A DNA stretch of 64,000 nucleotides from Phytophthora sp. 'mugwort' (GCA_033558025.1 JAUCEF010000007.1:4030001-4094000); one strand, 5' to 3'; counted from the stretch's first letter, positions 1 through 11,292 are shown. The notes: a model not told the origin generated them from the sequence alone. A program made the numbers and translations.

Positions 1-484
1 AAGTCACGAAATGGTTTTTAAGTTTTGGCCAATGGCAGCGGCAATTAGCTCCACGAGCGGGTACGATTTATAAGCTAATTTCCCTTTGAGCAGAATACAG
101 ATTTCGTATTTAGAGGCCGATATTCGGCACACCACTAAAGCCAATTCAGCCGCTACCGGTGGTCCTATAGCTATACCTAATACCGCCCAGCGCCTCCATC
201 ACGTCGACACTGTTATCGTTCTCAGACCACACGTTTGTCAGCTGATACTTTACCGTTGCTGTGCAAGTGTCAGATCTTAGAGCTCACTTGCCTCCACTAT
301 GTAGATTCCATTTCAAGTCGCTGATTGGCAGAAAGCACTTGCATGCTTCTTCCGTTTCCCCGCTTCAAGCTCCGCATTTGGAAAGAGGCCTCTTCGCTCC
401 TAGCATACTTCTGCCAAGTCGGGAGTCTCTGGAGCCGCCTCTCCCCTTCACGTCGCCTTCTCCCCTCCCCATCCCGCGACCACG
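1..484. other. Upstream region of the clpX-like gene; no gene seen
   Basis: Short open frames occur on both strands, but none has a recognisable domain, and those overlapping 261-484 are frames overlapping the start of the following gene. The promoter and 5' UTR of the ClpX gene should lie here. I could not place a convincing oomycete initiator element, so no regulatory site is called. Confidence 0.5.
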
Positions 485-2593
485 ATGCTCCGTCATCTCC
501 GCCCTGACGCCTCGGTTCTCGCCAGCGTCTCGCATCTGCTGCAGACCACGCGCGTGTCGGCGGCCCCAGCGTCGCGCCGCGCCCTCTCGCAGTTTTCTGT
601 CAGTCCCTGCCGCCTCCCGCGCTCCGTTCACGCCGGTCCGCGCGCGCTCTGTGCGGTCCGCGGGATCATTACGGGCCCTCCGAGCGACGGCCACAAGAAG
701 AAGGCGGCGGGCGACCAGCTTTGCTGTCCGCAGTGCGGCGCTGCGCTCGTGCTCGCGGAGCCGCTCGGTAGCGCGGACAAGTCGACGTCATCAAATCCTG
801 CATCGGCTGCAGCGAATGCTTCAACGAGTGCTACCTCCCCCGTCGAGTTCAAGAAGGGTGACGTGGTCAAGTGCGTCAACTGCAACCTGCACTTCGCGCT
901 GAAGGCGCAGCCTCCGGCGCAGCCCAGCCCCACATTCCGCAACGCCGCGGCGGCGGCAGCGCTCAGCTCCTTGAGCTCGTCGTTGTCTCCAGGCATGCAG
1001 ACCACGCGCGGATCCAGTCTGGGCGGACCCACGTATAGCGGCAACTACCCGTCGCCCACCCGCGGGGGTCGTATGAATGCCGACGGGGAGTATGACAAGC
1101 TAGCTAATGAGGCGCTCTTCGGTGCTGCGGTGGGTACGACCGGCACGACGGTGACTAAAGAGCGCGTGCTGACGCCCCGAGAGATCTACGAAGGACTAAA
1201 CGAGTATGTGATTGGCCAAGACAAGGTGAAGAAGACGCTCGCTGTGGGCGTCCATAACCACTACAAGCGTCTTCATGCGCTGGAGTTGCTGCAGGCCAGG
1301 AAGGAAGCGGAGGCTGCCTGTGCCAAGCACAATGCAGGCTCTCAGCATCATCCGCGGGCGGGGGGCGTGACTCGCCAGCATGTGGATCTGGAGGAGTCGC
1401 GGTTGTCGAATATTGGTCGTCGTCTTTTATTGGAGGAAATCTACCCTGGATCAGAGAAGAAGGATGCAGGCTTATCACAGGCATCGAAGCAAATTGCCGC
1501 GGAAGACACTGCTGAAGCTCCGGCGGCCGCGGCGGCGCGCGCTCATGCTACCAGGTTGCAACACCACACGATGGGAGACAAGCTGCAGTATCTTGAGGGT
1601 GTGGAGCTGGACAAGACCAATGTCATGCTGGTAGGACCTACTGGATCGGGCAAAACGCTACTGGCTAAGACACTAGCGCGATTGGCCAAGGTACCAATTG
1701 TGATCGCCGACGCGACGTGCCTGACCCAAGCAGGATATGTGGGCGAGGATGTCGAGTCAGTGCTGTTTAAGTTGTACCAGGCGGCCAACTACAATTTGGA
1801 GGCCACGCAGCGTGGTATTGTGTACATTGATGAGATCGACAAGATCACGCGGAAGAGTGAAAATGTGAGTATCACGCGCGACGTGTCAGGTGAAGGTGTT
1901 CAACAGGCGCTTCTGAAGATTCTCGAGGGGAGTATGGTGAACGTGCCCGAGAAGGGCGGGCGTAAGAACCCGCGCGGCGAGTACATTACCATCGACACGA
2001 CGAATATTTTGTTTATTTGTGGTGGCGCATTCGCTGGACTGGAGAAGCAAGTCACGCGTCGTACGTCCCGATCGTCCATCGGTTTTGGCGCCCAGATGCC
2101 CAACATGCGGCTAAAAGACAGCGACCAGATAGGTCAGCTGCTCTCTCAGGCGGAACCGGAGGATCTGGTATCTTACGGATTGATCCCTGAGTTCATTGGA
2201 AGATTCCCGATGCTTGTCAGCACTACTGGACTTTCGAAGCATGAGCTGGTCCAGGTTCTGACAGAACCGAAGAATAGCCTTATTCGACAGTACAAGGCGC
2301 TGTTTGCACTGAGTGACGTGGAGTTCCACGCGACTGAAGGTGCCCTTGAAGCTGTAGCTGAGTCGGCTCTGCGCAAAAACACAGGGGCGCGAGGACTTCG
2401 CTCCATTTTTGAACGCGCGCTCATGGAGACCATGTTTGATTTGCCCGATATGGACGACGTGCGTGCCGTGTACGTGGATGAAGAGGCCATCCTGGGTCGC
2501 AAGCGGCCTGTGCTGATTCGCGGCGACATGACGCTCGATGAGTACCTCAAAAACCTCGAGGATGACAGTGATAAGCGGGAAGAGGCTGTGTAA
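485..2593 (+). CDS. clpX: Mitochondrial ATP-dependent Clp protease ATP-binding subunit ClpX
   Basis: AAA+ unfoldase that feeds substrates to the ClpP peptidase and acts as a chaperone in the mitochondrial matrix. The 702-residue, single-exon protein begins with an Arg/Ser/Ala-rich, acid-poor stretch typical of a mitochondrial presequence. A C4 zinc-binding domain follows (CPQC at 81-84, CVNC at 130-133). The AAA+ core has Walker A GPTGSGKT (384-391), pore loop GYVG (417-420), Walker B IVYIDEID (445-452) and the IGFGA loop (about 532-536) that docks onto ClpP, so a ClpP partner is expected. The C-terminal sensor-2 region contains GARGLR. It is much longer than bacterial ClpX (about 424 aa) because of the presequence, a Ser/Ala-rich linker and an insert of about 110 residues between NHYKRL and VELDKTN. 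That insert sits where eukaryotic ClpX proteins carry their extra E-domain. The first ATG of the frame is used because it starts directly with presequence-like residues. Confidence 0.96.
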   Translation: MLRHLRPDASVLASVSHLLQTTRVSAAPASRRALSQFSVSPCRLPRSVHAGPRALCAVRGIITGPPSDGHKKKAAGDQLCCPQCGAALVLAEPLGSADKSTSSNPASAAANASTSATSPVEFKKGDVVKCVNCNLHFALKAQPPAQPSPTFRNAAAAAALSSLSSSLSPGMQTTRGSSLGGPTYSGNYPSPTRGGRMNADGEYDKLANEALFGAAVGTTGTTVTKERVLTPREIYEGLNEYVIGQDKVKKTLAVGVHNHYKRLHALELLQARKEAEAACAKHNAGSQHHPRAGGVTRQHVDLEESRLSNIGRRLLLEEIYPGSEKKDAGLSQASKQIAAEDTAEAPAAAAARAHATRLQHHTMGDKLQYLEGVELDKTNVMLVGPTGSGKTLLAKTLARLAKVPIVIADATCLTQAGYVGEDVESVLFKLYQAANYNLEATQRGIVYIDEIDKITRKSENVSITRDVSGEGVQQALLKILEGSMVNVPEKGGRKNPRGEYITIDTTNILFICGGAFAGLEKQVTRRTSRSSIGFGAQMPNMRLKDSDQIGQLLSQAEPEDLVSYGLIPEFIGRFPMLVSTTGLSKHELVQVLTEPKNSLIRQYKALFALSDVEFHATEGALEAVAESALRKNTGARGLRSIFERALMETMFDLPDMDDVRAVYVDEEAILGRKRPVLIRGDMTLDEYLKNLEDDSDKREEAV

Positions 2594-3008
2594 TCAGCTT
2601 CCACCACCATTCCCGTGCTCTATGCATTCGCTGAGTGTAGGTGACGTGCTAAGGAGCGAGGCAGTGGTGGTCACTCCCTCGTGTGTTTTTATGAAAGGTA
2701 TTTTATCACAAACCCAAAGCGACAAACCCAAGCCTATCGACCGCCAAAGAGAAGCGAGAAGAAGAAAGAAAAAAATAACAATATATTGGTTCACTCAAGG
2801 GAACCTTCTTTAGCTACCGAGACTAAACCATTTCCAATAGATTCTCGAAGAACTACGTCTTACAGCGGTGACAAGCTAAAAATGGCAAATCTTGCTCCAT
2901 CCCATGGTGACAAGAAGCCAAACCTAGAAAAAGCGAAACCAAATTGGTCGAGAGGATCAACACACCGACCAAAGCTCTTCAAGCAGAAGAAACCGAAGCT
3001 TCGTGACA
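2594..3008. other. clpX 3' flank / RIB43A 5' flank
   Basis: About 415 bases between two same-strand genes. The A-rich stretch near 2750-2790 is compatible with a 3' UTR and polyadenylation region. Open frames here show no domain and are not called. Confidence 0.5.
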
Positions 3009-4206
3009 ATGGTAGTGGGGTCAATGCCGCCGCCAGCGGCTCCTGAAGATAAAGACGAGCTCCGAATTGAGGCACGACGTCTGCGTGAAATTGAACGTAC
3101 TAAGAAACTCGGACCTGGTCGTCTTCGAAATATCGGGGTGTGTTTTTTTTCATAATTTTCTTCGTCTTTATCCTGAGATTAACTGGGATTTTATTTTTTG
3201 TCAGGCGGATATCGCAGGTGTAAAGAACCAAATCGAAGAGCGACAACGTCAGGATGCAGCGGATCTCGAAGCTAGACGCGCCAGTGACGAGGAGGACGCA
3301 GCTATCCGCCGCTATATGCTGCAGGTCGAGTCTGAAGACGCACTCGCAAAGCGTCGGGAGCTTCTGACATTGCGCAACGACTGGGACCAGCAAACCGACG
3401 AAGTACGTCAAGCTCGTGCGCGAGATGCTGCGATTCGCGCCGTGGGCATCGACCCCGACAGTTGCGCTCCAGGAGCTGCGCAGAAGTTCGACGGCGAGGA
3501 CGTTGCTCGACTTGAACGTGTCCGGCTACAGGCGATGCAAATGAAGCAGTGGTCGATACAGAAAATGGCTGAGGACGCACAGCGCAATGCCAATGAGAAT
3601 GCAGCACAAGCAGTATACATGGCACAGCTCTTCGAGATCGAACGACTAATGGAAGATCTGCATCAAGGCAACGAGCGTGAACGAGCTGCGGCGTCTACAG
3701 AAATTAGTCGCTTCAATCAGCGTCTGCAATCCCAACAGCGTCAAGAGGAGAGCAATCGCCGTCGACATGAACAGGAAGAGAACGCTCGCGAGATTCAGCT
3801 CACCTTGGAGAGTAATCTTGTGAGTGAAAACCCACTGCAAGCCGCGTTACCTGGCACGTCGTTTGATCACCGCGTCCGAGTCGACCATTGGAAGGGCTTC
3901 TCCGGACAGCAGACGAAGTACTATCTCCGGCGGAATGACGAGATTTTGGATGAAAAAGCTCGTCGCAGACAGCAAGAACGTGAACAGGCCGAGGAGCACA
4001 GTCGAAACCAGCGCGAACTGCAGCGTTCACTCGCGCACGAAGAGTATCTAGCTCAACAGCGACGGGCACAGATGGAAATGGACGTCCATGCTACCCGTGA
4101 GCAACAGACCCAACAGGCAGCAGAGCGCGAAAAGGCAAATGCAGCCCGTGCACGCGGCAAGATCGAGCCTGGTTTCTTCCAAAACTTTGGTCGGTCTTAT
4201 CGTTGA
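3009..4206 (+). CDS. RIB43A-like flagellar microtubule protein, two exons
   Basis: RIB43A-family proteins are coiled-coil proteins of the protofilament ribbon/inner doublet microtubules of flagella. Exon 1 is 3009-3137 and exon 2 is 3205-4206. The 67-nt intron (3138-3204) has a GTGTGT donor and a T-rich TTTTTTGTCAG acceptor and is phase 0, giving 376 residues, close to the usual family length. Exon 1 encodes RRLREIERTKKLGPGRLRNIG. Exon 2 opens with ADIAGVKNQIEERQRQDA, the conserved family stretch in which a short nonhelical piece leads into 'Q(V/I)EER'. The rest is highly charged, Glu/Arg/Gln-rich helix ending in GFFQNFGRSYR, a typical C-terminus for this family. An internal ATG at 3024 is a possible alternative start. 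The open frame that starts at 3067 reads through the intron and is not the real start. The gene implies a flagellate stage (zoospores). It converges with the next gene, 161 bases away. Confidence 0.88.
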
Positions 4207-4367
4207 CGACTGTTGTTTACAGGCTTCGACAGAGCAGATAATAGTCTGTTGATTCATGATCAGCACGCAGCTATACTAAGGACAGAATGGAGTTAGTGTA
4301 TGAACTCTCTTACTGCAGCAACGCATCGAGTTCTTACCTGTTTCTCTTGATATCTTCCCGACACCGA

Positions 4368-7300
4368 TCAAGGACATAATGTGATAGTTTTGGCGAGAAT
4401 TCTGTGTAGCACCGCGGTGGCGTCCTCTAGCTCTTTGCCTGACAAGATGCTCGCAGCAGTATCGACGTTCTCCATGGACGACAACGAGGACTCAATTTCT
4501 CGGCACAAGGACACAAAGTGAGTGAGCTTGTGACGTTTTTGTGGCAACGTCTCCGAGTCATCTCCTGGTCGTTTGTTTGATAGTGCCAATGTTTCTTGAC
4601 TGTTTTGATCCGTCTCTGCGTACAACTGAGCAGACTCATCGGGGAATCGATCCCGAAAGACACGGTAGCAAGAATTCTGGCTCCTCTTGAGCGATTGGAG
4701 AGTGCTGGATTGCGCTGTCTCGAGCGTCTTAACGACATCTTCAGGAGTGAGTTTCCGCATAGACACAATCTGTATGAACAACTGTTTGAGTTCTCCAGCA
4801 AGTAACGCACTCAGTGGTGCACCAGGCAGCTCGACAATGTTTGAGTGAGCAAGTAACTTGTACAGGGCATCGAGACACACTGAAAGCAGCAACGCCAACC
4901 GCGTTGGCTGACATTCAGTAGTGCGGGTAGCAGCAAAGAGCTTCTGGAACAAAGCTAATAGCAATTGCCACACAATAGGCATGTCACCATCAATAACTTG
5001 CATATCGAACAAGGCAACGTCTATGAATCGCGCCGTGACGATTAAAATGTCGTTCTCAGCACCAATCTGCGGCGATTGTTGCGTGTTGTCGATAACTGCG
5101 AGGAGGTCCTTCATCACTTGCACACACTGGTTGTTCTTGTTAGCTTTGAGAACCGGTCCAAGCTTCGAAAGTAAATACAAGGATGTCGCTATAACTCGTC
5201 CAATGCAACGAGATCCAGCCTTTTCCAGCATCACGCTCTGACTAGTGCGTTTTCTTCTTGACTGAAGGCCACTCGCGACAGACTGAGGACCTCCCATTTG
5301 TGTGCTTGGCTTCGCGAGTTGTGATAATGCCTCGGTGGACATGCGAATTAAAATGATTGATAACTCTGCGATAGCATCTTGTTTTGGCTCGTTGTCGTCA
5401 AACACTCCTCTCAACACCAGAAGACACATGTCAAGCACGCGTATCATTCCCAGGATGCTTTCAGGTTTGGTTGTAGAAGCTTTCGCTTCAGCTGCCAAGA
5501 GCTCGAGGACAGTGCCGCAGCATTCAAAGCACATTGGAAGATACTTGGCGATCCACTCATCTTTTAGTGGTCCATAATAATGTTTCAGGAACTGGACAGC
5601 CGCTAACTTCTCGAGCAAATGCAATTGCGATGCCAAGCGTAGAGTGAACTGATGACCTGGGCCGTCACTGCTGATCACGTCGATAACTGCTGTAACTTGG
5701 TCCATGCACACATCCTTAAGTGATAAAGGTAAATCAGCATACAAGAAAGCAATCAACTGCAGTATTTCATCCTCTACTCCACTTGCAAGCACGAAAGATG
5801 TAGCCAAGTTATCATCCCCCCACTGAGTGATATCAAAAAGCAGTTGGAGCGCCTGCCCAGCGAGCGATTTGTCCCAACTGAAGCACAATAGTTCCCTCCA
5901 GATCTCCCAACACAACGTACGCTGCGTCCAGTCGGGATACAATGTTTGTTTCAGGAGTGTCAGCTGCAGTTCCACAATATTTTCGAAACCTACGAGATAT
6001 TCTAGCATCAAATCCGTGAACAGCTTCGTCGCTTCAGCAGACCGAGAGATCGCATCACATAGCGCACACTCTCGGTAACGTGCGAACAACTGCGAGACTT
6101 CCACAGCTCTGTTAGAGTCATCGTACAGTACCTCATCGTCAGCAGTACTCGATGAAGTACCTCCACTCCAGCCTGCAAACGCTGTAAGCACCAGAAGGTG
6201 GCCCCATTGAATCGAGTTTTCAGCATCGATATTCGTGATCTCTGACGGTTGGCGCTGCCCCACCGCGCGTATCATATCGGCACTTGGGTACCATAACAAT
6301 GTGTGAATGCTCTCCTTTGCTTGGTCGTTTACTGCGCCGTCAGCACCCGCTGCCAGTTTCTCGGTGATTTCCAATGCTTGATCCAGCATGCTTCGCAGCT
6401 CTAGCCCTTGCTTCGACACCACTGGGAACCGTATGGCATACAGCAAACTCGCAGTCACGTTTACCACTGCTAGCACACAATTCTCGAGCTCGCACTCCAA
6501 ATTATCAGCAAACGCGGCAATTAATCGTTGAAATGCTCGCCAGTAGAGCTTTAAATACTTCAGCATGCCAAGATCCGGTGTTCCACTAATGTTTCCATTC
6601 AAAGCACACAGCAGTTGTCCAATACTCCGTTCGACAGACGCCACCACAGCAGCCAACAGTTCATCCACGTTAAATTGCTCTGAATCTTTCTCACCAGCGT
6701 CGTTATGTTCAACAGCATCAGCAGGGACTGGGGACGGAGCAGGATTTGCCAGCATGGGGCCGAATGCCGTTGCCAGCTTCGCCAGGTTCTACACACGACG
6801 CAAAAACTCGTTAGTCTTCCCTTGCTGACACCCATTCGAGCGCTAGACCTCACACTACGACAACCTTCCAGATAAACGTCGTCGTCTTCAAGTCTGGGGA
6901 GACATCGTCACCTCCTTCCAGTTTATTGCGTAGATGCAACAGTAAAGCCGCGATTTTTACCACGTAGCTCCTGAATCCTTGACGTCCTTCTCCTACTTCG
7001 TTTCTAGGCTCCCGCTTGTCCATTAACGCCGCGTTCTGGTGTATCATAGCTAGCACCTGGTCTCCCCACTTGAGCCACCTTTTTCCTTCTCCAGCATCAC
7101 CCAGACTCGTCATGGCGAGCTGGAAAAACTGTATCAATATGTCGAAGATATTGGGATTTTTCACCACCGAACCTTGCACCGCCCACGTGAGCAGCGCGTC
7201 CAGCAGCTCCAACTGCACCTCGCGCTCCGTGGCCTCTTCGCTTAAATCCGACATTACCGCTGTTGTCGCGAGGGTGCTGCGCTCCTCTGACGCCGTCAGG

Positions 7301-7431
7301 AACGCCGCCACCTCGCCCACAGCTGCTTGCCAGTCTTGGGTGCCAGCTAGACCAGTTAGAACGGAGCGCAGCTCCGTAGCAACGGCAGCAGCGTCGCCAC
7401 AAGCGGCGAGTTTCTTCGTCACCTCCGCCAT
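4368..7431 (-). CDS. Large helical protein, FIRRM/FLIP (C1orf112, DUF4487)-like, two exons
   Basis: Exon 1 runs 7431-6865 and exon 2 runs 6788-4368 on the minus strand. The 76-nt phase-0 intron (6864-6789) has a GTTGTC donor and a GTGTGTAG acceptor. The product is 995 residues, almost wholly alpha-helical and Leu/Ala-rich, with no membrane or catalytic motif. Two features recall the FIGNL1-interacting regulator of recombination and mitosis (FIRRM; plant FLIP). One is the stretch TFIWKNLAKLATAF spanning the splice junction. The other is the C-terminal layout, where a basic PQKRHKL patch is followed by a final helical segment. In other eukaryotes that protein works with the AAA ATPase FIGNL1 to remove RAD51/DMC1 from DNA. 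The assignment rests on remembered resemblance, not a search; another HEAT-like scaffold protein is possible. The start MAEVTKK at 7431 is preferred over the upstream in-frame ATG at 7488, whose leader looks non-coding. Confidence 0.6.
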
Positions 7432-7615
7432 ATCAACAGATGCCAAATGGCTACATATATGTACAGATTCATAATATGGATCTATCAATATTATTGTCTC
7501 ACTGCAATATTTGATTATTGTGTCTACACAAAGTCAATAAAATATGATTCTGTGTCAATAATCATCGCGACTTGCGCTTCTTTCCGGGGGACTTTGTCAT
7601 TTTCAATATGACAGG

Positions 7616-7912
7616 ATGGCCCCCAACCGCGAGGTATGCAGATCCTTCTTCGAAAACGAAGGCCAAGGTGACTTCCGGTGTAAGCTCTGCAGCGCTACAC
7701 GCAAGAAACGACTTGGGTCTGGCTACAGCAACCTGCTATCCCACCTAAACTCTACCCATCCCGACTTCGAGGAAGCCTACTATTTTGTTGCGGCTGACAC
7801 CCCCTCTCGAACTCCGGCTACGTCTCCGAGGCGATACAACACGGTTACCGTTGGTCTCAATGGGTTGCCAAGAGGAACTTACCGATATCTGAAGTTTACC
7901 TTGATCAGATAG
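7616..7912 (+). pseudogene. BED-type zinc finger, 5' fragment of a hAT transposase
   Basis: The 98-residue frame has a BED finger: FRCKLC (two Cys) followed by NLLSHLNSTHPDF (two His), with the aromatic residues before the first Cys that mark this fold. BED fingers of this type sit at the N-terminus of hAT-family transposases in oomycetes. The frame ends soon after the finger and no catalytic domain follows on this strand, so this is a truncated fragment. It begins only about 185 bases from the start codon of the divergent FIRRM-like gene, so part of the shared upstream region may derive from the transposon. Confidence 0.65.
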
Positions 7913-8318
7913 CTCTAGGGCTATAGCTAATCTCGCAGTGTTATTGGGATGTCTATTTCGACGTAGGCCCAATAGTACTAATTAGCGCTTCAGAAAGCAC
8001 CGCTCTAGCTACTATTTTACTGTGATGCAATCCAGGTGCAACCAGCGCTGCCAGCTTTCACCGTTCTAAGCACCGTTCAGCAAAATAAGTTGACTGCGGC
8101 AGGGCTGCTCCGGAACCTTTCCCGGGTGGGTCAATCACTGCAATAGCCACCTCACTAAGACTGGTGTTTGCCTTAGGCAAGAAAACAGCATGGAAGACAA
8201 ACACGGGGTTGACATGTGAAGAAGACAAGAAGGACAACAAAATGGGGTAGACATGTTGGAAGACGTGGATGGCAGATTTAGCCATTCACTTCGGTATGAG
8301 CCTTCTAAGTAACGCATC
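7913..8318. other. Repeat-rich spacer; no gene seen
   Basis: No open frame here has a domain I recognise. The stretch lies between the BED fragment and two inverted repeats and probably consists of decayed transposon DNA. Confidence 0.4.
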
Positions 8319-8355
8319 GCTTACAACAAGTTAACAGTCTTAACTTGTTGTAAGC
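8319..8355. repeat. Perfect 16-bp inverted repeat, 5-nt spacer
   Basis: Arms 8319-8334 (GCTTACAACAAGTTAA) and 8340-8355 are exact reverse complements around CAGTC. It lies only 10 bases from a larger inverted repeat. It may be the edge of an inserted element or a stable hairpin. No T-rich tract follows it, and it is not near a gene end. Confidence 0.85.
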
Positions 8356-8365
8356 TCAATCAATC

Positions 8366-8575
8366 ACCTGACCCGAAATGCTCCATCTGAACGCTCAAGG
8401 CATGACGACGAAACGAGCCAATCCAGTGGAAGTAGTAATCCAGTGGAAGTGGAAGTAGTAATCCAGTGGAAGTAGTTTCCAGTGGAAGTAGTAATCCAGT
8501 GGAAGTAGTTTCCACTGGATTGGCTCGTTTCGTCGTCATGCCTTGAGCGTTCAGATGGAGCATTTCGGGTCAGGT
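8366..8575. repeat. Perfect 66-bp inverted repeat with a tandem-repeat loop
   Basis: The left arm 8366-8431 and right arm 8510-8575 are exact reverse complements over all 66 bases. The 78-base centre (8432-8509) is made of short direct repeats built on CCAGTGGAAGTAGT with AAT or TTT variants. The arms themselves end with the same CCAGTGGAA unit. No coding potential is shared between the arms. Absence of a single mismatch implies recent formation or active correction. It could be a foldback element, a MITE, or a source of double-stranded RNA. Confidence 0.95.
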
Positions 8576-8614
8576 CCACTGGGAGTACATCATACACATA
8601 TATATAGCCCAGAA

Positions 8615-9130
8615 GACGCATGTGGAGGCCTTAACGCTCGAGAACAAGGTCACTGGGCGCGGATTTTATGTGACGCGAACCCACTTGGGGGTGATTTGCC
8701 AAGTTGTTGACCGGCAACACAACGCGAAGATCTGTTTCGCGAGCCGAGTTACAGGCGTGGGGAAACTTCGGAAATTCTAAACCGCACTACCCTGCACAAT
8801 CTGTCATGGCCTTGTTCAAGAAGGAGATTCGATTCACGATAACCAAGCACCTCTCGACGCGTTCGACGAGTTCCTGACAGTCTGTAGACGCTGGGCGAGC
8901 CTTTGGACGGGGCAAAGCAGTTTGAGAGGGGGCGAGGCAACTGACGACGAGTTCGACGCCGAGTCTGGAGGTCTGCCTGATATTGCCGATGTGCGAAGTC
9001 TTAATTCTGGAGTGTTTTCGGTGCTGCTGGCGTGCCGGTGCTTCGTGAAACTGTTGGGGTATTGCATCAGCATGCTGCAGCTAGCGCCCGATCGCGGCCT
9101 GCTGCTGTTGCTGGGGTCCGTCTTTGGGTG
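8615..9130 (+). pseudogene. Decayed coding remnant of unknown (probably transposon-linked) protein
   Basis: Translation in two frames gives coding-like stretches. The first includes TLENKVTGRGFYVTRTHL and GVGKLRKF and is broken by a stop near 8780. The second includes APLDAFDEFLTVCRRWASLW, an acidic ATDDEFDAESGG patch and NSGVFSVLLACRCFVKLL. Amino-acid composition and order look like a once-real protein carrying at least one frameshift and one stop. I do not recognise the family. Its neighbours are all transposon pieces, which suggests an accessory protein of a mobile element. Confidence 0.35.
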
Positions 9131-9459
9131 AATGATGTTGTTGTTACTACGGCTGGGATATTCAAAGAGCTTTCGGACGAGATTCGGCAATACTACTCCA
9201 GCAATTAATGCACCGAGTGGAGTAGTTTACTTTTGTTCTTCATAGTCTCGCCTCTTACTCGTAAGTGGTATTTTCCTGTGCAACGAAACATAATACGCTT
9301 TATTGCGCTAAGCTATCTAAGGCTTCTTCGATTTACGCCGTGTAGCTGGCACTTGTGCCAATTCCTGCGCGTGGGGATGTCGAAGTGGTTCTAAGCGCTT
9401 TATCTCAGCGCTAGATAAAGGAAAAGATCTGTCATCTTGAGTATGACACTTTCAAAACA

Positions 9460-10085
9460 CTAGCGAGCGTGCAATCTTTGCACCAGCTCTGCTGCTCGTT
9501 CAGTTTCGCGTGAATAGCGGTATACCCCGAGGTGTTCATTCCACAAAAGTATCATATCCTCCATCGCAGTCACGTTTTCTCCGCGAGAAGATGCGCGTGG
9601 AGGGTCAGCTGCGGCTTGCTTTGGGCCGTAACTTGTTAACCAAGCGCCGAACCTGATAAATGAGATCATCATAGTCGGGCGGAAATTTGTCCATAGTCAA
9701 TGCAATGCGATGCCTGGTGCACCCTTGCAGATGTACTTCCTGTTGGTGGTGAGTGGTACGACTATCACCTGCCACAAATGCGGTCATCGTCGTATCATTG
9801 CCGTAGACTACCAAAACAGCTCATAGAAGCTCAATCTTAACGTCGACTGTGTGCCCATCCTTCTTTGTCGGCAGGCCGATCAGACACTTGGTTGGCCCGC
9901 TTTGCCATACTACCCCGCGAATATCGCAACGAAGTAGAGTTGTTAGAGACCACTTCAGAAACCACACAGAGCTCCAGCCATCCCACATGACCCCAAAACA
10001 CTTACCCATCCTCTCAGCGATGGCAGTGCCGACGGAGTCTGGTACGGCAGCATACACGTTTCTGGCCGCCAGTACCGTATAATCG
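9460..10085 (-). pseudogene. hAT transposase relic (catalytic region)
   Basis: Read on the minus strand, two frames carry pieces in the correct order for a hAT transposase. The first is VGTAIAERMGKCFGVMWDGW (10057 downward), the stretch around the first catalytic Asp ('FDGWS' in intact relatives). The second is a decayed version of the 'GDN...ATLMGVPLVGCASHR' block, here VVYGNDTT...LQGCTRHRIAL, followed by YDDLIYQVRRLVNKLR. A frameshift and stop separate them, and the BED finger and C-terminal dimerisation domain are missing. It lies opposite in strand to the BED fragment at 7616, so the two are not one element. Confidence 0.6.
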
Positions 10086-11289
10086 TAGTCCTAAGCGTCG
10101 TTTAGTTCTAAGGGTCAGCTTGGACGCAACAATAAGAGGCGTGCGTTTTGTACCAGATGGCTGCATTACTACAAGATGAGTCGCTGCTGGTTTTAGTCTT
10201 TTTGCGTTGGTAAAAGAAGAACTTGATCATTATCGAAGAGGATGTTTAGCCACACTTTATGACATTTGATGAAAAATATTGCCTTCACCGATTGCGCTGA
10301 ATCGAGTACTTGCCCAACGCCCATAGCATTTTGAGGATGCCCTTGGCAAACGTCAGGATGTCCAGGTGCACGTCGAAGTAGCTGTAAATGACGACGAAGT
10401 CATCCATGCGGCTAAAGACCGTCTACACCTCGTCGGGGATCAACAGGATGTTGTTCACCGACTCTGTTGAGCGGCGCCACGTAGCCCTCCTCGCCCAGCA
10501 CCGACTTGATGATGATAGTGACCTTGTTGATCGACGCCGACTGCTGCTTGAGTACCAGGCGCAGCTGCTCCATACACCACTCTAAATTCTTCTTCCTGTC
10601 GTGGATGTGGTTGTGCAGCGGATACGGCACGGGCCTAACGCCCGGCATGAGCGACCCGACGGCTGCACTGCACCCCCGGCCAGCAATACATCCCTGGCTT
10701 GATCGGAGTGGGGCTCATGGCGCACCTCCCGTGAGCTAGGCCATGAGCGGGTTCGTGTTGGTCTCCCTATGCCAATTCAAGTACCAGTGGAAGTACTGGT
10801 CGTCGACCTTGTGGGGAAGCTTGATGCAGCCCGCGTCTTAGGTGGTGAGGTAGCATCTCCCCAGCAGTCGCTTCAACGCCAGCACCGCCACCTGCCCGAG
10901 ATCCGGCTCGACGACGGACGCTAGTCTTCTCATCACGCGCCTTCTGGTCTGATCTCCTCGCCACGCGGGTTCGTGGTCCGCCACGCGCCTTGGTGGTCTG
11001 CGACGCGCTATACCGCTATCAAACTTTTTACAGCAGTAAAACACCGTCTCCGGCTTGCTAATAGTGCGATTTGAACCCAGATGGCAGTGCTGGGGATTTG
11101 CAAACCGTGCTACCTGGTGGCGCTTAGGACTATGATTATACGGTAGACACTTTTCGGCATTGGCAAACACAAACGACCCGAGCAAACACAAAGCCTCGAA
11201 ATGACCATCGGCAAACACTTTTCCGGTCACAGGCAACATCAGCGCATCATGTACAGGAAAGAGACCAAAATTCGTAAAGAATGGCCATC
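10086..11289. other. Decayed coding remnants, minus strand; unidentified
   Basis: Minus-strand translations contain coding-like segments: LVLKQQSASINKVTIIIKSV near 10500-10560, DQYFHWYLNWHRETNTNPL near 10740-10810, and VVEPDLGQVAVLALKRLLG near 10860-10920. They occur in different frames and are separated by stops. They probably belong to one decayed transposon or retroelement gene. I cannot name the family. Confidence 0.3.
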
Positions 11290-11292
11290 GAC

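Noticed and set aside
3067..3204. Start of the RIB43A-like protein at 3067
   Set aside because: That frame reads through a clear intron (GT donor at 3138, TTTTTTGTCAG acceptor at 3204). The exon from 3009 gives a better family N-terminus.
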